Source: Aspidapion aeneum
Lineage: Eukaryota > Arthropoda > Insecta > Coleoptera > Brentidae
NCBI GenBank assembly: GCA_963576565.1
Contig: OY755038.1
Span: 62,787,077-62,851,076 of the forward strand
Length of the DNA: 64,000 bases
Reading direction: 5' to 3'
Position numbers and translations under genes: made by a program. Under the pieces are notes generated by a model, which had not been told where the DNA came from, searched no databases, and saw nothing but the letters and a program-made list of their open reading frames with translations. Positions 42,156 through 55,440 of the stretch are shown piece by piece; the stretch's first letter is position 1; each line of letters begins with the position of its first letter.

Positions 42156-45100
42156 TTAATTCGGCAAGAGGCACAGTTTTACAACTGGCCACTTGTAAAC
42201 ACCGGTAACCGTTTGTACCGTCGCAACACGCACCTGACCGTCTCCGCCGGGATGCAGTTCGATGACCCGACCGACCGGCCATTTCAAAGGTGATTGGCTG
42301 TGATCACTTGTTATGATAACCAAATCATTTAATTTGATATTTGGGGACGAATCAGCCCACTTGTGTCGCTGTTGTAACGTATGCAAATACTCTATAGAAT
42401 ACCGTTTCCAAAAATCATTATGTAGTTTTTGGATTAGTTGCCATCTCGAGAGCCGATTTAGGGGAACCTCGGACAAATCTGACTCCGGAATTTCTGAATT
42501 AAGGGGTTCAAGGGTCAAAAAATGCCCAGGGGTAAGAGGTTGAAGATCGTGTGGGTCTGAAGAGGCAGGAGATAAAGGGCGACTATTAAGTACGGCTTCT
42601 ATGCGACATGTAAGGGTGGACATTTCCATGATGGACAACTTCTGGTCGCCGACTACTCGAACAAAGTGAGTTTTAAAACTTTTGACGCCAGCTTCTGCCA
42701 GGCCATTGAAATGTGGACTGAGAGGAGGTCCCAGATGCGAACGAATAGAAAGTCTGGTGGCCGCACTTCTTGCGTAATCAAGTAATTGGTTACGAAACCC
42801 TATAAAATTACTGCCTTGATCTGACCAGCATTGCGTCACGCTTCATCTTCGGTGGACAGTTCCATGGTTAATTCCAAATGCACGCAATGTGTGGCCGTAC
42901 AGACAAACACACAGACATACGATTTGAAAGCTTTACAACCACGGTAACGATGAGGAATCATAAAGAAAGGTCCACAAAAGTCGATAGCTACACTCGAAAA
43001 AGGTTTAAGTTGATTGATTCGATGAGCTGGAAGTGAACTCATTATGGGCGGTCTATAGGGTTTAGGGTTGATTCTAAAACATTGCAAGCACTTGGATATG
43101 GTTCTTTGAATTGCCCGTCTGGCAGATAATATCCAAAATTGCTGTAAAAGCAATTTATGTAATGTTGTCGATGAGTGGACTCGATAAGAAGAGTAGTTAA
43201 ACGATGGTTACTCGAAAGTAAGACGGGGTGTTTTGCAGAATAAGACAAAAGGTCAGATTTTTGTAATCTGCCATGACTCTAATGATATTATTTTCATCAA
43301 GAAAAGGTGAAAGTTTTCGAAAAGGTTTCGGTATTGGTTTATCCTTAGATAACGCGGAAAAAAGCTCAGAAAAACAAGAACCTTGAACGCGTTTGATAAG
43401 AAGGTATATTCTCAAAAATAACTTTTTGATCCGGCGGCTTAGTGGGTTTTTGATAGGAATGGTTTTGAAAAAGGTTAACTATTCGAAGGACATAACAAAT
43501 GATACGTTGAATTTTTGATATAGATGAATATTTGATAAGAAGCTGATCTAAGAAGTTAACGTCAATTATCGCATTGCAACAGACCTTTGGCTTTTGCTCC
43601 AGATTAATATCTCCGAAATCAATCGGCATTTTTGATTTATGAAAATCGGGCCGTTCGTTTTCGGGGACCACAAAAACGACGATGCGTTCCACCACATGTC
43701 ATGTGACAGGAGCTGTGAAGGGGTGGCCCCTCGTGAAGCAATATCGGCTGCATTTAAAGCAGAAGGAATGTAGCGCCACGAGTTTGAGGGAATGATTTCT
43801 TGGATTCTACTAACTCGATTTCCAACAAAGGTTTGCCAGCGATTAGGAGGGGATGAAAGCCAATGCAATACGACTTGCGAATCGCAGAAAGTAAAGATAT
43901 TTGTAAAAGTTATTTTTCCTTCATAGCTAGATAAAACGAAGTCAATTAATTTGCTTAAAAGAAATGCGCCTAGGAGTTCTAGCCTAGCCAAAGTTTGTGA
44001 CTTTATAGGCGCGACCCTAGATTTTGCAGATATGAGAGAAACAGAGATATTGTTTTCCTCTTCTACACGAAAATATACGACGCCTGCGTAGCCTCGAATT
44101 GAAGCGTCACAGAAGCCGATGATTTGACAGGTATTGATTTTTGACAGTTTGATTTGTCGGGGTAATTGAAAATTGGAAAGAAGCGGGAATTCAGAACGAA
44201 GTTTGTTCTAAGAGTCGATGATAGAAGAATCTGGTTCTTCGTCCCAGCCTATTTTTAATATCCACAACTGTTGCAAAATAAATTTTGCTTGTAGCAACAA
44301 GGGACAAAGAAAACCTAAGGGATCGAAGATTGTTCCTATGATAGATAAAATAGAACGTTTGGTTGGGGGTTTGTCCTTCATTCGGCATTGATAAGAAAAA
44401 ATGTCGTTTTTTGGATGCCATTGAAGTCCTAAAACTTTGATAAAGTGGGGTTCCTCCTGGTCGAAAGAGAGAGGCATTTGACGATCGGACTCTGGCAATG
44501 TTGCCAATAACTCCGGACAATTGCTTGCCCATTTTTTAAGTTTCTCTCTCTGCCAGCTCATTTAATGTACGCATGGCTAGAAAAGGTGAGCATGTCATGC
44601 CAAAAGTGACAGTAGAAAGTTCCCACACTGAAAGTGGGTCCTGTGGAGAAAACCTCCACAATATCCTTTGATAAGGACGGTGATAAGGATTGATAAGGAC
44701 TTGACGGAACATCTGTTTGAGATCATCAATGTAGGCAATAGGATTAAGACGAAACGTAAGGAGTAAAGAAGCAATATCTTTTTGAAGTTTCGGTCCCGAT
44801 AACAACGTGTCATTGAGACTAATATTTTTTGGGGTGACTGCCGAACAATCCCAGACTTTAATTTTGTACTTAAGCTTTCCGGCTTTGGTACGCAATGATG
44901 TGCTAAAAAACATGATACTTCGACCTTTGGTTGACTAGATAAAACTAAACTCATATGATTAGAATCGATATAGTCTTGCATGAAACTTGAATAGGCAGTG
45001 TACAGATCAGGATTTTTGATTAATCTATTTTCTAGAAGTAAAAATCTACGATAAGCTTGCGGATAAGTATTTCAGTAGGTCAGGGTTTATTTTATCTTTA

Positions 45101-46082
45101 AACGGAAGATCTACCATGAATCTACCGCTCGGTTGCCGTACTACACTCGCAGTAAAAATTGATTCTGCTTGTTTTTCTTCCTTTGATAAGATTTGTTTTT
45201 TAGGCAAATGTTCGATTTCCCAAAACCTAGGGAGAATGACCTCTAAAGGAGGTGAATGACTCGTTAAAAACAACTGGTTCGTTCCGTAAGACTACCTACT
45301 TCGTCAACTTTTCCCATGACGACCCAGCCAAAGATAGTTTCAAGGGCTGAAGGTTGCCCTATTTGTCCAAGAACCCTGCCCTCCTTGAATATCTGTGCGA
45401 ATAGCTCGCAACCAATAACTAAGTCCACAGGTCTAGATTTGAAATAAGATGGGTCGGCAAGTTTAAGGTTTTCCAAGTGTTTTCACTGATTATCGTTCAA
45501 AGTGAATGTAGGCATATTGGAACATAATTGTGGAACGACAATTGCTTCGAAATTAAGTAAAGGAGTGACCTGTCCTTGTTGCTTAATGTGACATTGAACG
45601 AGCCCTTTGGAAGTAAAAGAAGACATCTGATTTAATCCGAATATTTCAGTGGTGTAACTTCGCCTAGGAAGATTAAGACGCTGAATACACTTTTCACTGA
45701 TGAATCCTGTCTGTGATCCAGAATCAAGTAGTGCCCTTACAGGTTGAAAATTTCCGCAACCGTCCATAACATCTATTATGGCGGTGCATAAAAGAAAGGT
45801 ACCTGAATGTCCTGAGGTATTTAATGACACATGAAAATTATTGACAGGTGGTGTGTGAATGACAGGACTAGTATCTTGGCTTCCAGACTCTTGATTAGTT
45901 TCTAAGATATGAGTTAAAGTGTGGTGCCTTTTACTATTGCACGTCCTGCATGAATATTTTGATTTGCACGTATCTACCCCATGCGAGGGATGAAAACACG
46001 CTAGACATAATTTTTTCTGCTTGACGAAAGATAGGCGATCGATAGGTGAGAGGTCAAGACATGTTTGACATTTCGAAAGCAC
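42156..46082 (-). pseudogene. BEL/Pao pol: protease, RT, RNase H, integrase
   Basis: Aspartic protease around 45740 with ALLDSGSQTGFI (active-site DSG). Reverse transcriptase motifs DLKQMFRQV and YQRILWRF near 44660-44740; downstream the reading passes from LNELAERE straight to KLKKWASNCPELL (about 44530-44560), so the YVDD box and its surroundings are deleted. RNase H begins near 44120 with GFCDASIRGYAGV and continues to SALNAADIASRGA. Integrase shows the zinc-binding-like QQFWILSARRAI and CLQCF (43090-43145), catalytic Asp in IDFCGPF, second Asp in SDQGSNF and Glu in GLAEAGVKSF (42700-42830), then a DUF5641-type C-terminus ending at 42156. At least eight breaks in frame are visible (for example near 45480, 45270, 45050, 44950, 44210, 43560, 43200, 42840). 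Confidence 0.92.
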
Positions 46083-46091
46083 GTGACCTTA

Positions 46092-47176
46092 ATTACACCG
46101 GAGACATTTTATTCTCGTACTTGAATTAGTTGAGGTACCAGCCAGTCCTTTAAAAGACGAATTGGATGATTTATAGGTAGGCTTTTGCCCAAACTGATTT
46201 TGCATAGAATTTGAATTTTGATAGGTAGGCTTTTGCCCAAACTGATTTTGCATAGAATTTGATTTTTGATAGGTAGGCATCTTTTTGGGTGCTGTTGATT
46301 GAGGAAGTGATTCCAAAACTTTACATCTTTTTTCTAGAAATTGAAAAAGTGACTGAAAAGTGGGAATTTCGGTATTAGTATTGGCGTGACTCATTTCGAA
46401 AATTGAACGCGTCGGAATATCCAATTTTTCTAACAAAATGAAAAAAATAATAAAGTCCCAACTGTCAACGTCAAAGCTAAGTGATTTTAAAATTTCTAAA
46501 GATTCAGAAAAGGTGTCAATTAAATTACGCAATTCTTTAGCTGACTCGTTTTTTAAGGTGGAGTTCATAATTGTGCTTAAAGCATCATTTGCGAGGTCTC
46601 GCTTGTTTTGATACCTAATGACTAATTTGTCGTAAGCAATTTTATAATTTTGATCAGATAAGCTAATCCCTGATATCAATTTTAGAGGCTCATCCTCGAG
46701 ATATGAAAATAAATATTGAAGTTTTCGAACGTTACTTAGACTTTGATTTTGATCTATAATGCTATTAAAAAGATCGAAAAATCTTGGCCATAATTTTTTA
46801 TCACCTCGAAATATGGGAATACCTAACTCTTTGAGTTTTGGAGTTTCGTTCTGTCGAACATATGATCCCGAAAAGGATGGGGCCTCAACCGGAATATTTT
46901 AGAGTAAACCCCCTTACACGCATAAAAATATTTACGAGCTTCTGAAAGGATCGCATCCTGCGTTTTAAACTCCTCGTCGTCCGAGTCATCTATCAACATA
47001 ATGACATCATTATGTGCCAGCATGCATTTATCGAAGGTTTCGTCCAAATCGAAATACCTCACTTGAAACTCGTTTCTCGCTTTTTCGTCCGATGCCGCGG
47101 TCTGTGAAAACACATAACACTCGGTGATCGCAGATAAAAAACCCTTGCGTTTTTGCACGGCTTTTTTGACAGACAT
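46092..47176 (-). pseudogene. BEL/Pao gag
   Basis: Starts at ATG 47176 (MSVKKAVQKRKGF) and shifts frame near 46840, continuing as GIPIFRGDKKLWPRFFDLF, the DUF1759 gag region. It contains a tandem QKPTYQNSNSMQNQFG duplication (46150-46275) and ends in a zinc-knuckle CLRCN where a TAA stop (46089-46091) replaces a codon; the knuckle continues as GHVLSKC in the pol reading. Structural protein of the retrotransposon particle, broken by one frameshift and one stop. Confidence 0.88.
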
Positions 47177-47202
47177 GATTTTACCTTTGAAATGACGAAA
47201 TT

Positions 47203-47468
47203 GTCGGTAAATATACAATTAACGCTAAATTAATGCTTCTGAAATAGAAAAATGACGAATTGTCGAAAATATGCACTAATTTATCGCAATTGATGAAAAT
47301 TGTTTTAAATATCGAAATGATATGGAACACATCTTATCACAGAAATGTCGGTAAATATACAATTAACGCTAAATTAATGCTTCTGAAATATAAAAATGAC
47401 GAATTGTCGAAAATATGCACTAATTTATCGCAATTGATGAAAATTGTTTTAAATATCGAAATGATATG
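47203..47468 (-). repeat. Duplicated leader segment of the BEL/Pao element
   Basis: A segment of about 124 bp (containing ttaacgctaaattaatgc and gcactaatttatcgcaat) occurs twice, about 47203-47326 and 47346-47468, and the second copy joins directly to the 5' LTR. The pair replaces the last 40 bp of that LTR and the expected primer-binding site. Confidence 0.85.
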
Positions 47469-47895
47469 TATTTTAATTAATGAAAGCGCGAACAAACATA
47501 AATATATTGATATGAAATTACGAAATAATTAAAAGGTCCATAGGTTAGTTGTGGGTACCACACAACGGAAATCAGATACAAAGCACTCACCAGTTTGCAG
47601 CCAATTTCTCCACTTCCAAGGGGCCCCTGTTTGCATCTAATGATGTCACCACGTAGCTGAAGGGCTGAAGTTTCTAGTTCTATGTTTCAGTACACCAAAA
47701 TCGAGCACTTTCAAGTGTAGAAATTTGAAATAGTTGGAGAAAGTAAATTAACACGCCATTTCTCGAGGCGGTCGAAAAAGGATCTCACTGATTCTTGGTG
47801 CGCATGTCCAAAATGCGCGAAAACGCACTCTGTCCGTCATTCAATTGTGTGGTTTTAAAATTTACAAACACCGCGAAATTTAGCGGAAGCTAACA
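47467..47895 (-). repeat. 5' LTR of the BEL/Pao element, inner end lost
   Basis: 429 bp matching 41492-41922, with a 4-bp shorter TA run at the inner end and a 2-bp insertion (gcgcatgtcc versus gcgtgtcc). The inner terminus is missing (see the leader duplication). It would carry the promoter of the element. Confidence 0.9.
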
Positions 47896-48614
47896 CACGG
47901 GTACTAAATTTCACGTTTATTAGTATTATTTACCTTAAAAATTCCGTTGACTGAAGCTCACATGTCTGATAGCGGGTAAACACGCAATAAGCGTTGATCT
48001 GGTCTGAAAGGCAGAAAGAGCGGTCGTAGGTCACGGATTAGTTTGTTTCTTTTTATCTGTTTTCGATCTTTTTATTGATCGTATAACAGTTTATTTCGCC
48101 TGCTTTTGTTCTTATTTCTCTCGTATCTCGGTAGATGGCGCTTCTTGCGAAAGTTTTCTCACTATTTACATAGGATTATAGACAAAACCGTCTAATTAAC
48201 TTCGCAAGAATGTCAAATTGACCAAGCAGTGTTCTGAGGAGTCCCATAAGTACGAACCAGTTACCTGTCAACCATGGACCCCCGGGAGGTTAAGCTTTCA
48301 AGCTACTCACGGAAAAATATGAGAGAAACAAAAACTTCTTTTTACCCGATTAGCCACGAAACTTGTTTGATTTTTTAAATTCACGGCTATTAAATTTCAC
48401 GTTTATAAAATAAAAAAATATTAAACCACTGACTAACCGGTACTCTAGTTTTAGCATGTCAACCCCTGGTATATAATTATACGGTGAGTATTGATAGTTG
48501 TCATTTATTTGGTGTATGTTTGGCGCGTTGCTATGGCATGACATTAAAAAAAAGGAATTAGATGCTAACAAACATAGAAAAACAGTGGAAAAAATGAAAA
48601 AAATTATATTTATT

Positions 48615-48941
48615 TCATAACAAACTAATTAATTTTAGTCGAGAAAAAGTTTGAATTACATTTCTTAAGATGGAACAAAGGAGGGACAAAATAATAAAGC
48701 CTATTCCTACTTTGATATGGAAATTGAAAAGGCCTCCGAAGAAAGCAGCGTTCAACGCCGAAAATGATGCAATAAACAAAATGTCGAAAATTTCACCAAA
48801 AAGGTATGCCTGGTTTACATCCTGGAGAAGTCTAGAAAGGTAAATGCTTCGTTTATATGGAGGCAATATTCTTTGCCGAATGACACAATAATAATCGAAA
48901 CGAACCAATTTATCAGCAAAGTTCAGTAAACTTGCAGCAAC
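48615..48941 (-). CDS. Candidate host exon, two membrane segments, gustatory-receptor-like
   Basis: On the minus strand an acceptor gttgcttccag (AG at 48943-48942) is followed by an open stretch of 108 codons to a stop at 48615. The reading starts VAASLLNFADKLVRFDYY and includes YLSRLLQDVNQAYLFGEIFD followed by two hydrophobic segments (around LFIASFSALNAAFFGGLF and VGIGFIILSLLCSILR). The LLQDVNQAYLFG pattern before a membrane segment is reminiscent of insect gustatory receptors (7tm_7). The diagnostic C-terminal TYxxxxxQF is not present, so either a donor lies within the frame (for example AAT/GTAATT near 48667) or this is another membrane protein. It is outside any repeat I recognised. Function tentative. 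Confidence 0.4.
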   Translation of the reverse strand, partial: VAASLLNFADKLVRFDYYCVIRQRILPPYKRSIYLSRLLQDVNQAYLFGEIFDILFIASFSALNAAFFGGLFNFHIKVGIGFIILSLLCSILRNVIQTFSRLKLISLL

Positions 48942-48943
48942 CT

Positions 48944-50006
48944 GGAAGCAACAAAATAATCGTTATCGTGTACATATCATGATTCTTTTTTGTTTTTTGT
49001 ATTGTTATAAAATAAAATTATCCAAAAACCTATATTTTGCCTTTATAATTTAGAAATTGCTTTTAATCGCTGGAAATAAAAAATACTACCTTAGCCCATG
49101 AAAAAAGGCATTAAACGTACACTTTAATTCCCAAGAATGCATGAAGAAATTTAACACTTAAATGTCAACACTATTGGGTTTCCGTTAGATCTTGAAAACC
49201 CGTGAGGATAAGCTTTCGAGCTACCGACACAAAAATACGAGAAAAACAAAATCTGTTTTTGCTGCTCAGCCACAAAAACTTTTTTAGCTCACGGGAGTAC
49301 AAAATATACGTTTGTTTTTTCTGGGTATTTATTTTAGACCAAAACCATCATAGTTAATATTTTGACTAAACAGTGTAGTAATTTTCTAGTTAAATTGACA
49401 TTGTGGTATTTAAAAACTGCCTTTGTACTTTGTTGAGCAATATAACGTCCGTCGCGTCGCGTTTTAAGGACTTAATTATTCACAATGCTACTTAGAAAGT
49501 AAAAAAGTCTAAACACTGTTTGAGAAATTGTTTATTTTATAACCTACGTATTTTGAAATCAAAGGTTACCATCAGGCCTTCTGTAAGTAAAAGACAAATT
49601 TCATGTAAATTCACGATTTAAAAAAAAATAAATAACATACCTACAGGAACTGCATCACAAAAGAATTTATACAAAATGCCTAGTTTTGCCTTGAACATGT
49701 TTGTTTAACATAAAAAAAAAGGTAAAATATAAATTTACTCTTGTTCGGTTTCCATAAAAAAACCTTTATTTTTCTTTTTATTTTTAAATTTTACTTTTAT
49801 TTTTCCTATTTCTCATGGACTAAAATTTTGTCTTGAACATAAAATTATTAGTCTTAAATTTATATTAATCCTAAGTAAATGGGTCAACTATTAGTTATTA
49901 TAAAATTTACCTAAAGCAAAATTGCATTAAAATGCGAGAATTAAACGCAAAAAATGTAATTTCTATTCTAAATTTAAGAATTATCATTTTATTTCTTATT
50001 TCTTTA
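48944..50006. other. No recognisable gene
   Basis: AT-rich. About 49195-49325 is a diverged copy of the 48290-48390 repeat (gtgaggataagctttcgagct, gccacaaaaac). Nothing else can be supported. An upstream exon of the 48615-48941 gene could lie here but I do not see one. Confidence 0.5.
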
Positions 50007-50146
50007 TTAGCTCACACTACTACTATACTATAGTAGTGTGAGCTATGGTGATCCTAATTTTTTCGAGAAAAAAAAAGTTGCTACGATTTCAAAAATTTTT
50101 ATATATCTTTGCGTTTCAGATGATTTTGAAACTTTTTTGTCTCGCC

Positions 50147-50196
<50 letters not shown>

Positions 50197-50783
50197 ATGT
50201 CTGTCTGTGTGTCTGTATGTCTGTCTGTAACGACCAACGCGCATAACTCAAAAACGGCTTGTCCGATTTTAATGAAATTTGGTACCCAGGCTGGGTTTTG
50301 GGTCGAGATGGTCCCATTTGAAAATGAACAAAATCCACCGAACACAAGCCAAATAAAAGGGTGGGGGTAGATTTCAAAAATTAGAGTTTATGTAAAAATA
50401 TAGCGTGTGTGATATCAAACGAAAGGTAATTGAGTCTGGAGTTAAATTAAATACATCTTAGTTTATTTAAAAAAAAGGGTGGGGGTAAATTTCAAAAATT
50501 AGTGTTTAAGTGGAATTATGGCGTGTGTGATATCAAACGAAAGGTAATTGAGTCTGGAGTTAAACAAAATACATTTTAGTTTTTAGAAAAAGGGTAGGGG
50601 TAGATTTGAAAAATTAGAGTTTAAGTCAAAACATGGCTTGTGTGGTATCAAACGAAAGGTAATTGAGTCTGGAGTTCAATAAAATATACCTACTTCAGTT
50701 TTTAGTTATATTAGCTTTCACGTAGATAAACTATAACTATAGTATCCAGTGTGAGCTTAGGTGCCTATAGATTGGCAGAGTAT
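50007..50783 (-). mobile_element. HINE/DINE-like element, short CTGT array
   Basis: 777 bp, opposite orientation to the copy at 2500-5980. Terminal hairpin of AGCTCACAC arms at 50010-50044, a conserved block, CTGT units with a few CTGTATGT/CTGTGTGT variants (about 50148-50228), a second conserved block, three tandem units of 105-120 bp, a second hairpin (50731-50755) and the GGCAGAGTAT terminus. Shows what the element looks like before array expansion. The frames over it (60-110 residues, both strands) are not genes. Confidence 0.75.
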
Positions 50784-53663
50784 TTTTATATACTTTGGCA
50801 CTACAAGCGTCCTCTATCGTGTTTTTCACATATCCATAAAATTTAAAATATAGTGATATGGTTTCCTATAGAGGGTGAAGTGCTGTGCGCATGTGCAAAA
50901 AAACTGCAAGCGCAGGATTGAGAGACAGAAAAAGTGTGCTGCGCGTCGCCATGTTTAGAAAACGACAACCTTAAAATTTAAATTTAAAAAATAGTGAAAA
51001 TTCACTTTAAAATACCGCAAATATTTAAAATTATCGTGCCATCATCCTGTTGGAACTTCAAGTCACATAGCTCTTATGGAAAGGTGTACACCTTGCACTT
51101 TGGAACTTCAAAACAGCGGTAAGTCCCTCTCTATGAGGCTATATCACAATTTTATTTCTCTTTCAAATTTAACCTACAATTTTTAAATTAGTTACTTTCT
51201 CTAGTTAAATGAATTTTTTGCGCCAATGTTAATTATAGTCCACTACTACCAAAACCCAATCTGAGCCATCGGAGTGCTACAACTCTATTACCGCTATTAA
51301 TTGTTATAAGTGTTGATGAAATAAATATGAAATTGAGCAATTTGTGGTAGTATATTTTGACGCAGTTCCTGTAGATAATTTTATTTCTGTTTTTGCTTTA
51401 ATCGAGAAGTTTTAAGAAATTTACCTTTTCCTTACAGAATCCCGGATAATGAACTTTGGGTTTGAAAAGCGTGGGTTATATAAGTAATAAGGAATTTTTA
51501 AGAGGTTTTTGACTTTTATTTTCCTACCTATACTTTTTCAATTACTTTATACTTGAGAGTATACTGAACTTTTAAAACTAATTTTCGGGCTAATCCTCAG
51601 AAAAGCATTATGGTAGCCGCAGATATAATGATGTTTCCACGTTGTTAGGGTTCATCAGTACGGTTCAAAAACAGTGGGTGTACAGGGAATAAAATTAAGA
51701 TGATGGAAACTACAAATGAAAAATTAAATGTGGATACCCACTTTAGAAAACCAGCTGCCAGTTTGCAGTATCAGCTAGGGTAGTCTTTGATCTGAGACAA
51801 AAATCTAACATCACTACGGAGACAGCTAAAGTCAATTAGCACGAAAATTAATTTATTTAGTCTTTGACATGAACTCAAAAAATTCCTTTTATATTTCAAA
51901 ACTAATGCAGTTGTAACAAAAATAAAAAAAATTATTAAATAGCTACTAAATAGAAGCACAATTCGGGTAATAATAATTTTTACTGAGTTTGTCCCACATT
52001 AGGTCTATATATTATTAATTGTTTAACGATAATAAAATAATGGAAGTGATTCTTATTCAAATAATAGTCAAGATTGCAAGCAATTTTAAATATACCGAAA
52101 ATCGTTTTATGTGTTGTCTTAAATCAAGCCGACAACCTCGCAAAAGTTCTCTTACATACCTTTATAATAGTCAGTTCTCAAATGATTTGTTATTTGCGAT
52201 ACAATGTTGTGTGATACACCAACATTTTTAGAAAGGTTCGTTTCACTTTTGTTTTTTTTTATCCTCTATTTTTCAGCATTTTTGAACATAATTTAAACAC
52301 CTAGCCCCCATATGGAAGTCCGCAGCCCACAAATTTAGTCTAAAAATGTGATTTTTTTTTTTATATTTCGGCCAAAAACACCCTTAAGAAATGGATGCTA
52401 ATAAAATTTAGTGGGCGCATCCAAAAGAATAGAATTAGGGCTTTAATGTGGTGTATTGCTTTATATTGTCTCAAAAAAACCATCCATACAGGGTGTCAAG
52501 TTAGGGGTAGCTTCTTAAAAGTAAAGTAATTTTTTTAATTAAAGAGTTTTTTTCAAAAAACTTGTATATATCTTGTAGAAATTAAAACTGTCTACAAAAA
52601 AATATAAATTAGCATCGTAGTTTGAATTTGTAGCTGTTCAGGACAGCTTAATTTGTAAAGCTTGCAAACTATAAAAAATGTAAATTTGAATGCAAAATTT
52701 TTTTTAAAGAAGTTAAATTTTTTTTTTAAAACCACATTTTTAAACTTAATTTGGGGGTTCCTGACCCCCCTATGGGGGGTAGATGGTAATATTATGCACG
52801 AAAATACTGAAAAATAGTGGAGTAAAAAACCAACCTTCTTGGAAGAAATACAGAGTGGTTCTGCACCATATGCCAGAGCTCCACCTTAAAAATTCGTATT
52901 CTGCAATTTTTTCTGAACCTTTTGACGTGTTATACAATATTGTATTACAAATAGAAAAGCTGGAGCTTAAAACAGCCTATTTCAAACCTAACTATAACGA
53001 TTTTCAAGTTTAAACGTCTACAGTCTAACATAGTGTTTTAGTCTAGTTTTTTTTGGTTTATTTTACCTTTGGAATACTTTAGTTGCTTTTCACAAATATT
53101 TAGTCAAACATTTAAATTAAAAAAAAATCGTAAATTAGTTAAACAGACCTCCCAAAACCAGAATATTGTCATTTAATTCTTATACAATTTGCCTTAAAAC
53201 TTATTTCCTTTTTTAATTAAGCCAGCCAAGCAATTTAAGAAAAAATTTAATTATTTCGAGATAAATTTGCGAACAAAGCCTGCGGGGATATTAAGTGATT
53301 TTCGACCCCTCGTAAAAACGACTAATTAGCAATTGGTCGGCCCTTTTCACATTGTTTTTTGTATATTTTAATCAAAATGAAGTTTGTTAAAACAGCCGCA
53401 TTTAGCCAAGGACAGATATTAAAATCGTATTTTTTTTTCAAAATTACAGTCAGTAGTTTTCACACTATATTGTATACTTGTCTATCTAATCGTATTGAAA
53501 AATCTCCTGAACTATCAAAACGATCTTTAAAAAACTTTTTTAAAAAAGATCTTTAGGTAGTTTTATAAAAAATGGCTACCCTAAGAACAGGTTTAACATT
53601 CTAAAATATGCATACAGAGGATCGCTGATAAGTATGGAAACTGAGAGGTGGTAAGTTACTTAA
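50784..53663. other. No recognisable gene; one MITE-type terminus
   Basis: AT-rich. A CAGGGTGTCAAG terminus preceded by TA occurs at 52487-52500, the style of Tc1/mariner MITEs, but I found no matching opposite end. Short frames at 51771-51959, 52019-52231, 52783-53013 and 53359-53556 show no recognisable motif or splice signals that I would trust. Confidence 0.45.
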
Positions 53664-53854
53664 TCCTGGTACCGTAGTCGACCCGAATTCCGTCACTTTA
53701 AGCCCCTAAGTATTCATGGACTGACTTTTGAGGAGATGATATACAATGTTCTATGTGTTGATGTATTGAATTATTTTTACTTGCGCTGAAACTTTGAACA
53801 TTTGATTAAACATTGTATTCTAATTTGAGAATTTAAATCAAACTATATTTTTTT

Positions 53855-54392
53855 AGTAAATAAATAACTTTTTGAAAACAAGCTTTTATAAAATGGACTA
53901 AAAAGCATAAAATAATTTTTTTAGTGTTGTGATATCAGAATAATAAAAGTGATGGGCGTATTAAAGGAAATTTACCCGTTTTTGTTTTAGCCTTGTTAAC
54001 TCGATATTTAGTGAAAATCCAAATTCATTATATTATAGCAGAGAAATGTAAGGGTAGACAATTTAACCTAACCCAACCCAACTCTACTCAAGCCACCCTT
54101 ACATTTTTCTGATATGAATGGGCATTATTACGTCTGCTTCATATTAGGCAGATCATCGGCGACCGGCAGTGTGTCGATTTATTTTGTCACACTGAAAAAG
54201 ATGAGTCGGCCCATCATCGGTTGTGGACGATCTACCAAATGCGCATGGAAAGGCATTTACCTAATATTAAATACGCCCATCGCTTTTATTTTTATGATAT
54301 CAGAACACTCAAAAAATTATTTTTCCTATTTAGTCCATTTTATAAAAGCGTGTTTTCAAAAGGTTTTTTTTTCTAAAGTTATTTTTTAATTT
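53855..54392. repeat. Foldback with about 115-bp arms
   Basis: Left arm about 53870-53975, right arm about 54262-54380 in inverse orientation, sharing ttttataaaatggacta, gtgatatcagaa and gatgggcgtatt with several mismatches. Nested in the loop is a smaller stem, aaatgtaagggt (54043-54056) against acccttacattt (54098-54110). The 91-residue frame at 54114-54389 crosses the right arm and is not supported. Confidence 0.7.
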
Positions 54393-54429
54393 TTAGATTT
54401 TTCTAAGTCTATGCATTTCAACTAGCGCA

Positions 54430-55440
54430 TCGATATTGGAGGGTTCGTTATTATTATGATCATTATACGCAAGGATTCATTAATTTTGGTCAAGATCGAA
54501 CAATCTAAAGCCTCACCCCTTCTATGCCCCCCCCCCTTTTTAGTGGGAGAGCATGTGAATTTTGAAATCAATTAGATACCTACGTGGAAGTCAGTTGAAA
54601 GTAATCAGAAAAACTCGTCATTAAATCGTCCATTTTGAATCCGCCATATTGAATTTTTGTAATCTGATCAAAAATTCGTGATTCTTATCCTCAAAAACCC
54701 CCAGATACCAATTTTGGTGAAAATCTGACAAACTAAAATTTTACCCCCTCTCCGCCCTCCACGTTAGGGGGGAGGTAGGCAGACAGTGATACCACATTAT
54801 TGGATTGTCATCGGAAATATAACGGTATGCGAAATTTGAAGTCAATCCAATACATGGAAGTCCGTTGAAAGTAATCAGAAAAACTTGACATTAGATCGTC
54901 CATTTTGAATCCGCCATATTGAATTTTTGTAATCTGATCAAAAATTCGTAATCCTCATCCACAAAAACCCCCAGATACCCATTTTGGTGGAAATCCAACA
55001 AACTAAAATGTTACCCCCTCTCCGCCCTCCAGGTTAGGGGTGAGGTAGGCAGTCAGTGATACTAAATGATTGGATTGTCATCGGAACTATAACGGTGTGC
55101 GAAATTTGAAGTCAATCGGATACGTGGAAGTGAGTTGAAAGTAATCAGAAAAACTTAACATTAAAACGTCCATTTTGAATCCGCCATACTGAATTTTTGT
55201 AATCTGATCAAAAATTCGTAATTCTCATCCTTAAAAACCCCCAGATACCAATTTTGGTTGCAATCGGCAAACTAAAGTTTTACCCCCTCTCCACCCCCCA
55301 CGTTAGGGGTGTGTTAGGTACCCGATGAAATCATATTATCGTATTGTCATCGGAACTAAGACGCCATGCGAAATTTTAAGTTAATCGGATGTTTGGAAGT
55401 TCTTTAAAAATGAGTTGAAAGATTTGATTACATACATACC
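54430..55440 (+). repeat. Minisatellite, 270-bp period
   Basis: gtaatcagaa recurs at 54601, 54871 and 55141, exactly 270 bp apart, with a decayed unit ending near 55430. Each unit carries a Ccgccatattgaattttt block, ccccctctccgcc and a ggattgtcatcgga block. It ends in a short acatacatac run (55430-55450) followed by ctccgacatag repeats (55503-55540). Confidence 0.9.

Larger units (their letters stand above)
41452..47895 (-). mobile_element. BEL/Pao LTR retrotransposon, defective
   Basis: 6444 bp, bounded by LTRs with TGTTA...TAACA termini and flanked by CACGGG on both sides (41446-41451 and 47896-47901), a clean target duplication. The coding order on the minus strand is gag, aspartic protease, reverse transcriptase, RNase H, integrase, as in BEL/Pao. 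Multiple stops and frameshifts, loss of the RT active-site box and a rearranged 5' LTR border make it non-autonomous. LTR divergence is low by eye (few substitutions plus a 2-bp and a 4-bp indel), so it is fairly recent despite the coding damage. Confidence 0.93.
41155..48390. mobile_element. Older inverted-repeat element split by a BEL/Pao insertion
   Basis: The stretch 41155-41395 is the reverse complement of about 48163-48362, and the phrase from gccacgaaacttgtttga to aaattcacgg occurs in direct orientation at 41417-41450 and 48351-48388. The BEL/Pao element sits between with its own target duplication. The host repeat resumes at 47902 and includes the 48020-48145 block seen also at 38500-38680. 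No coding capacity. Boundaries are approximate. Confidence 0.6.
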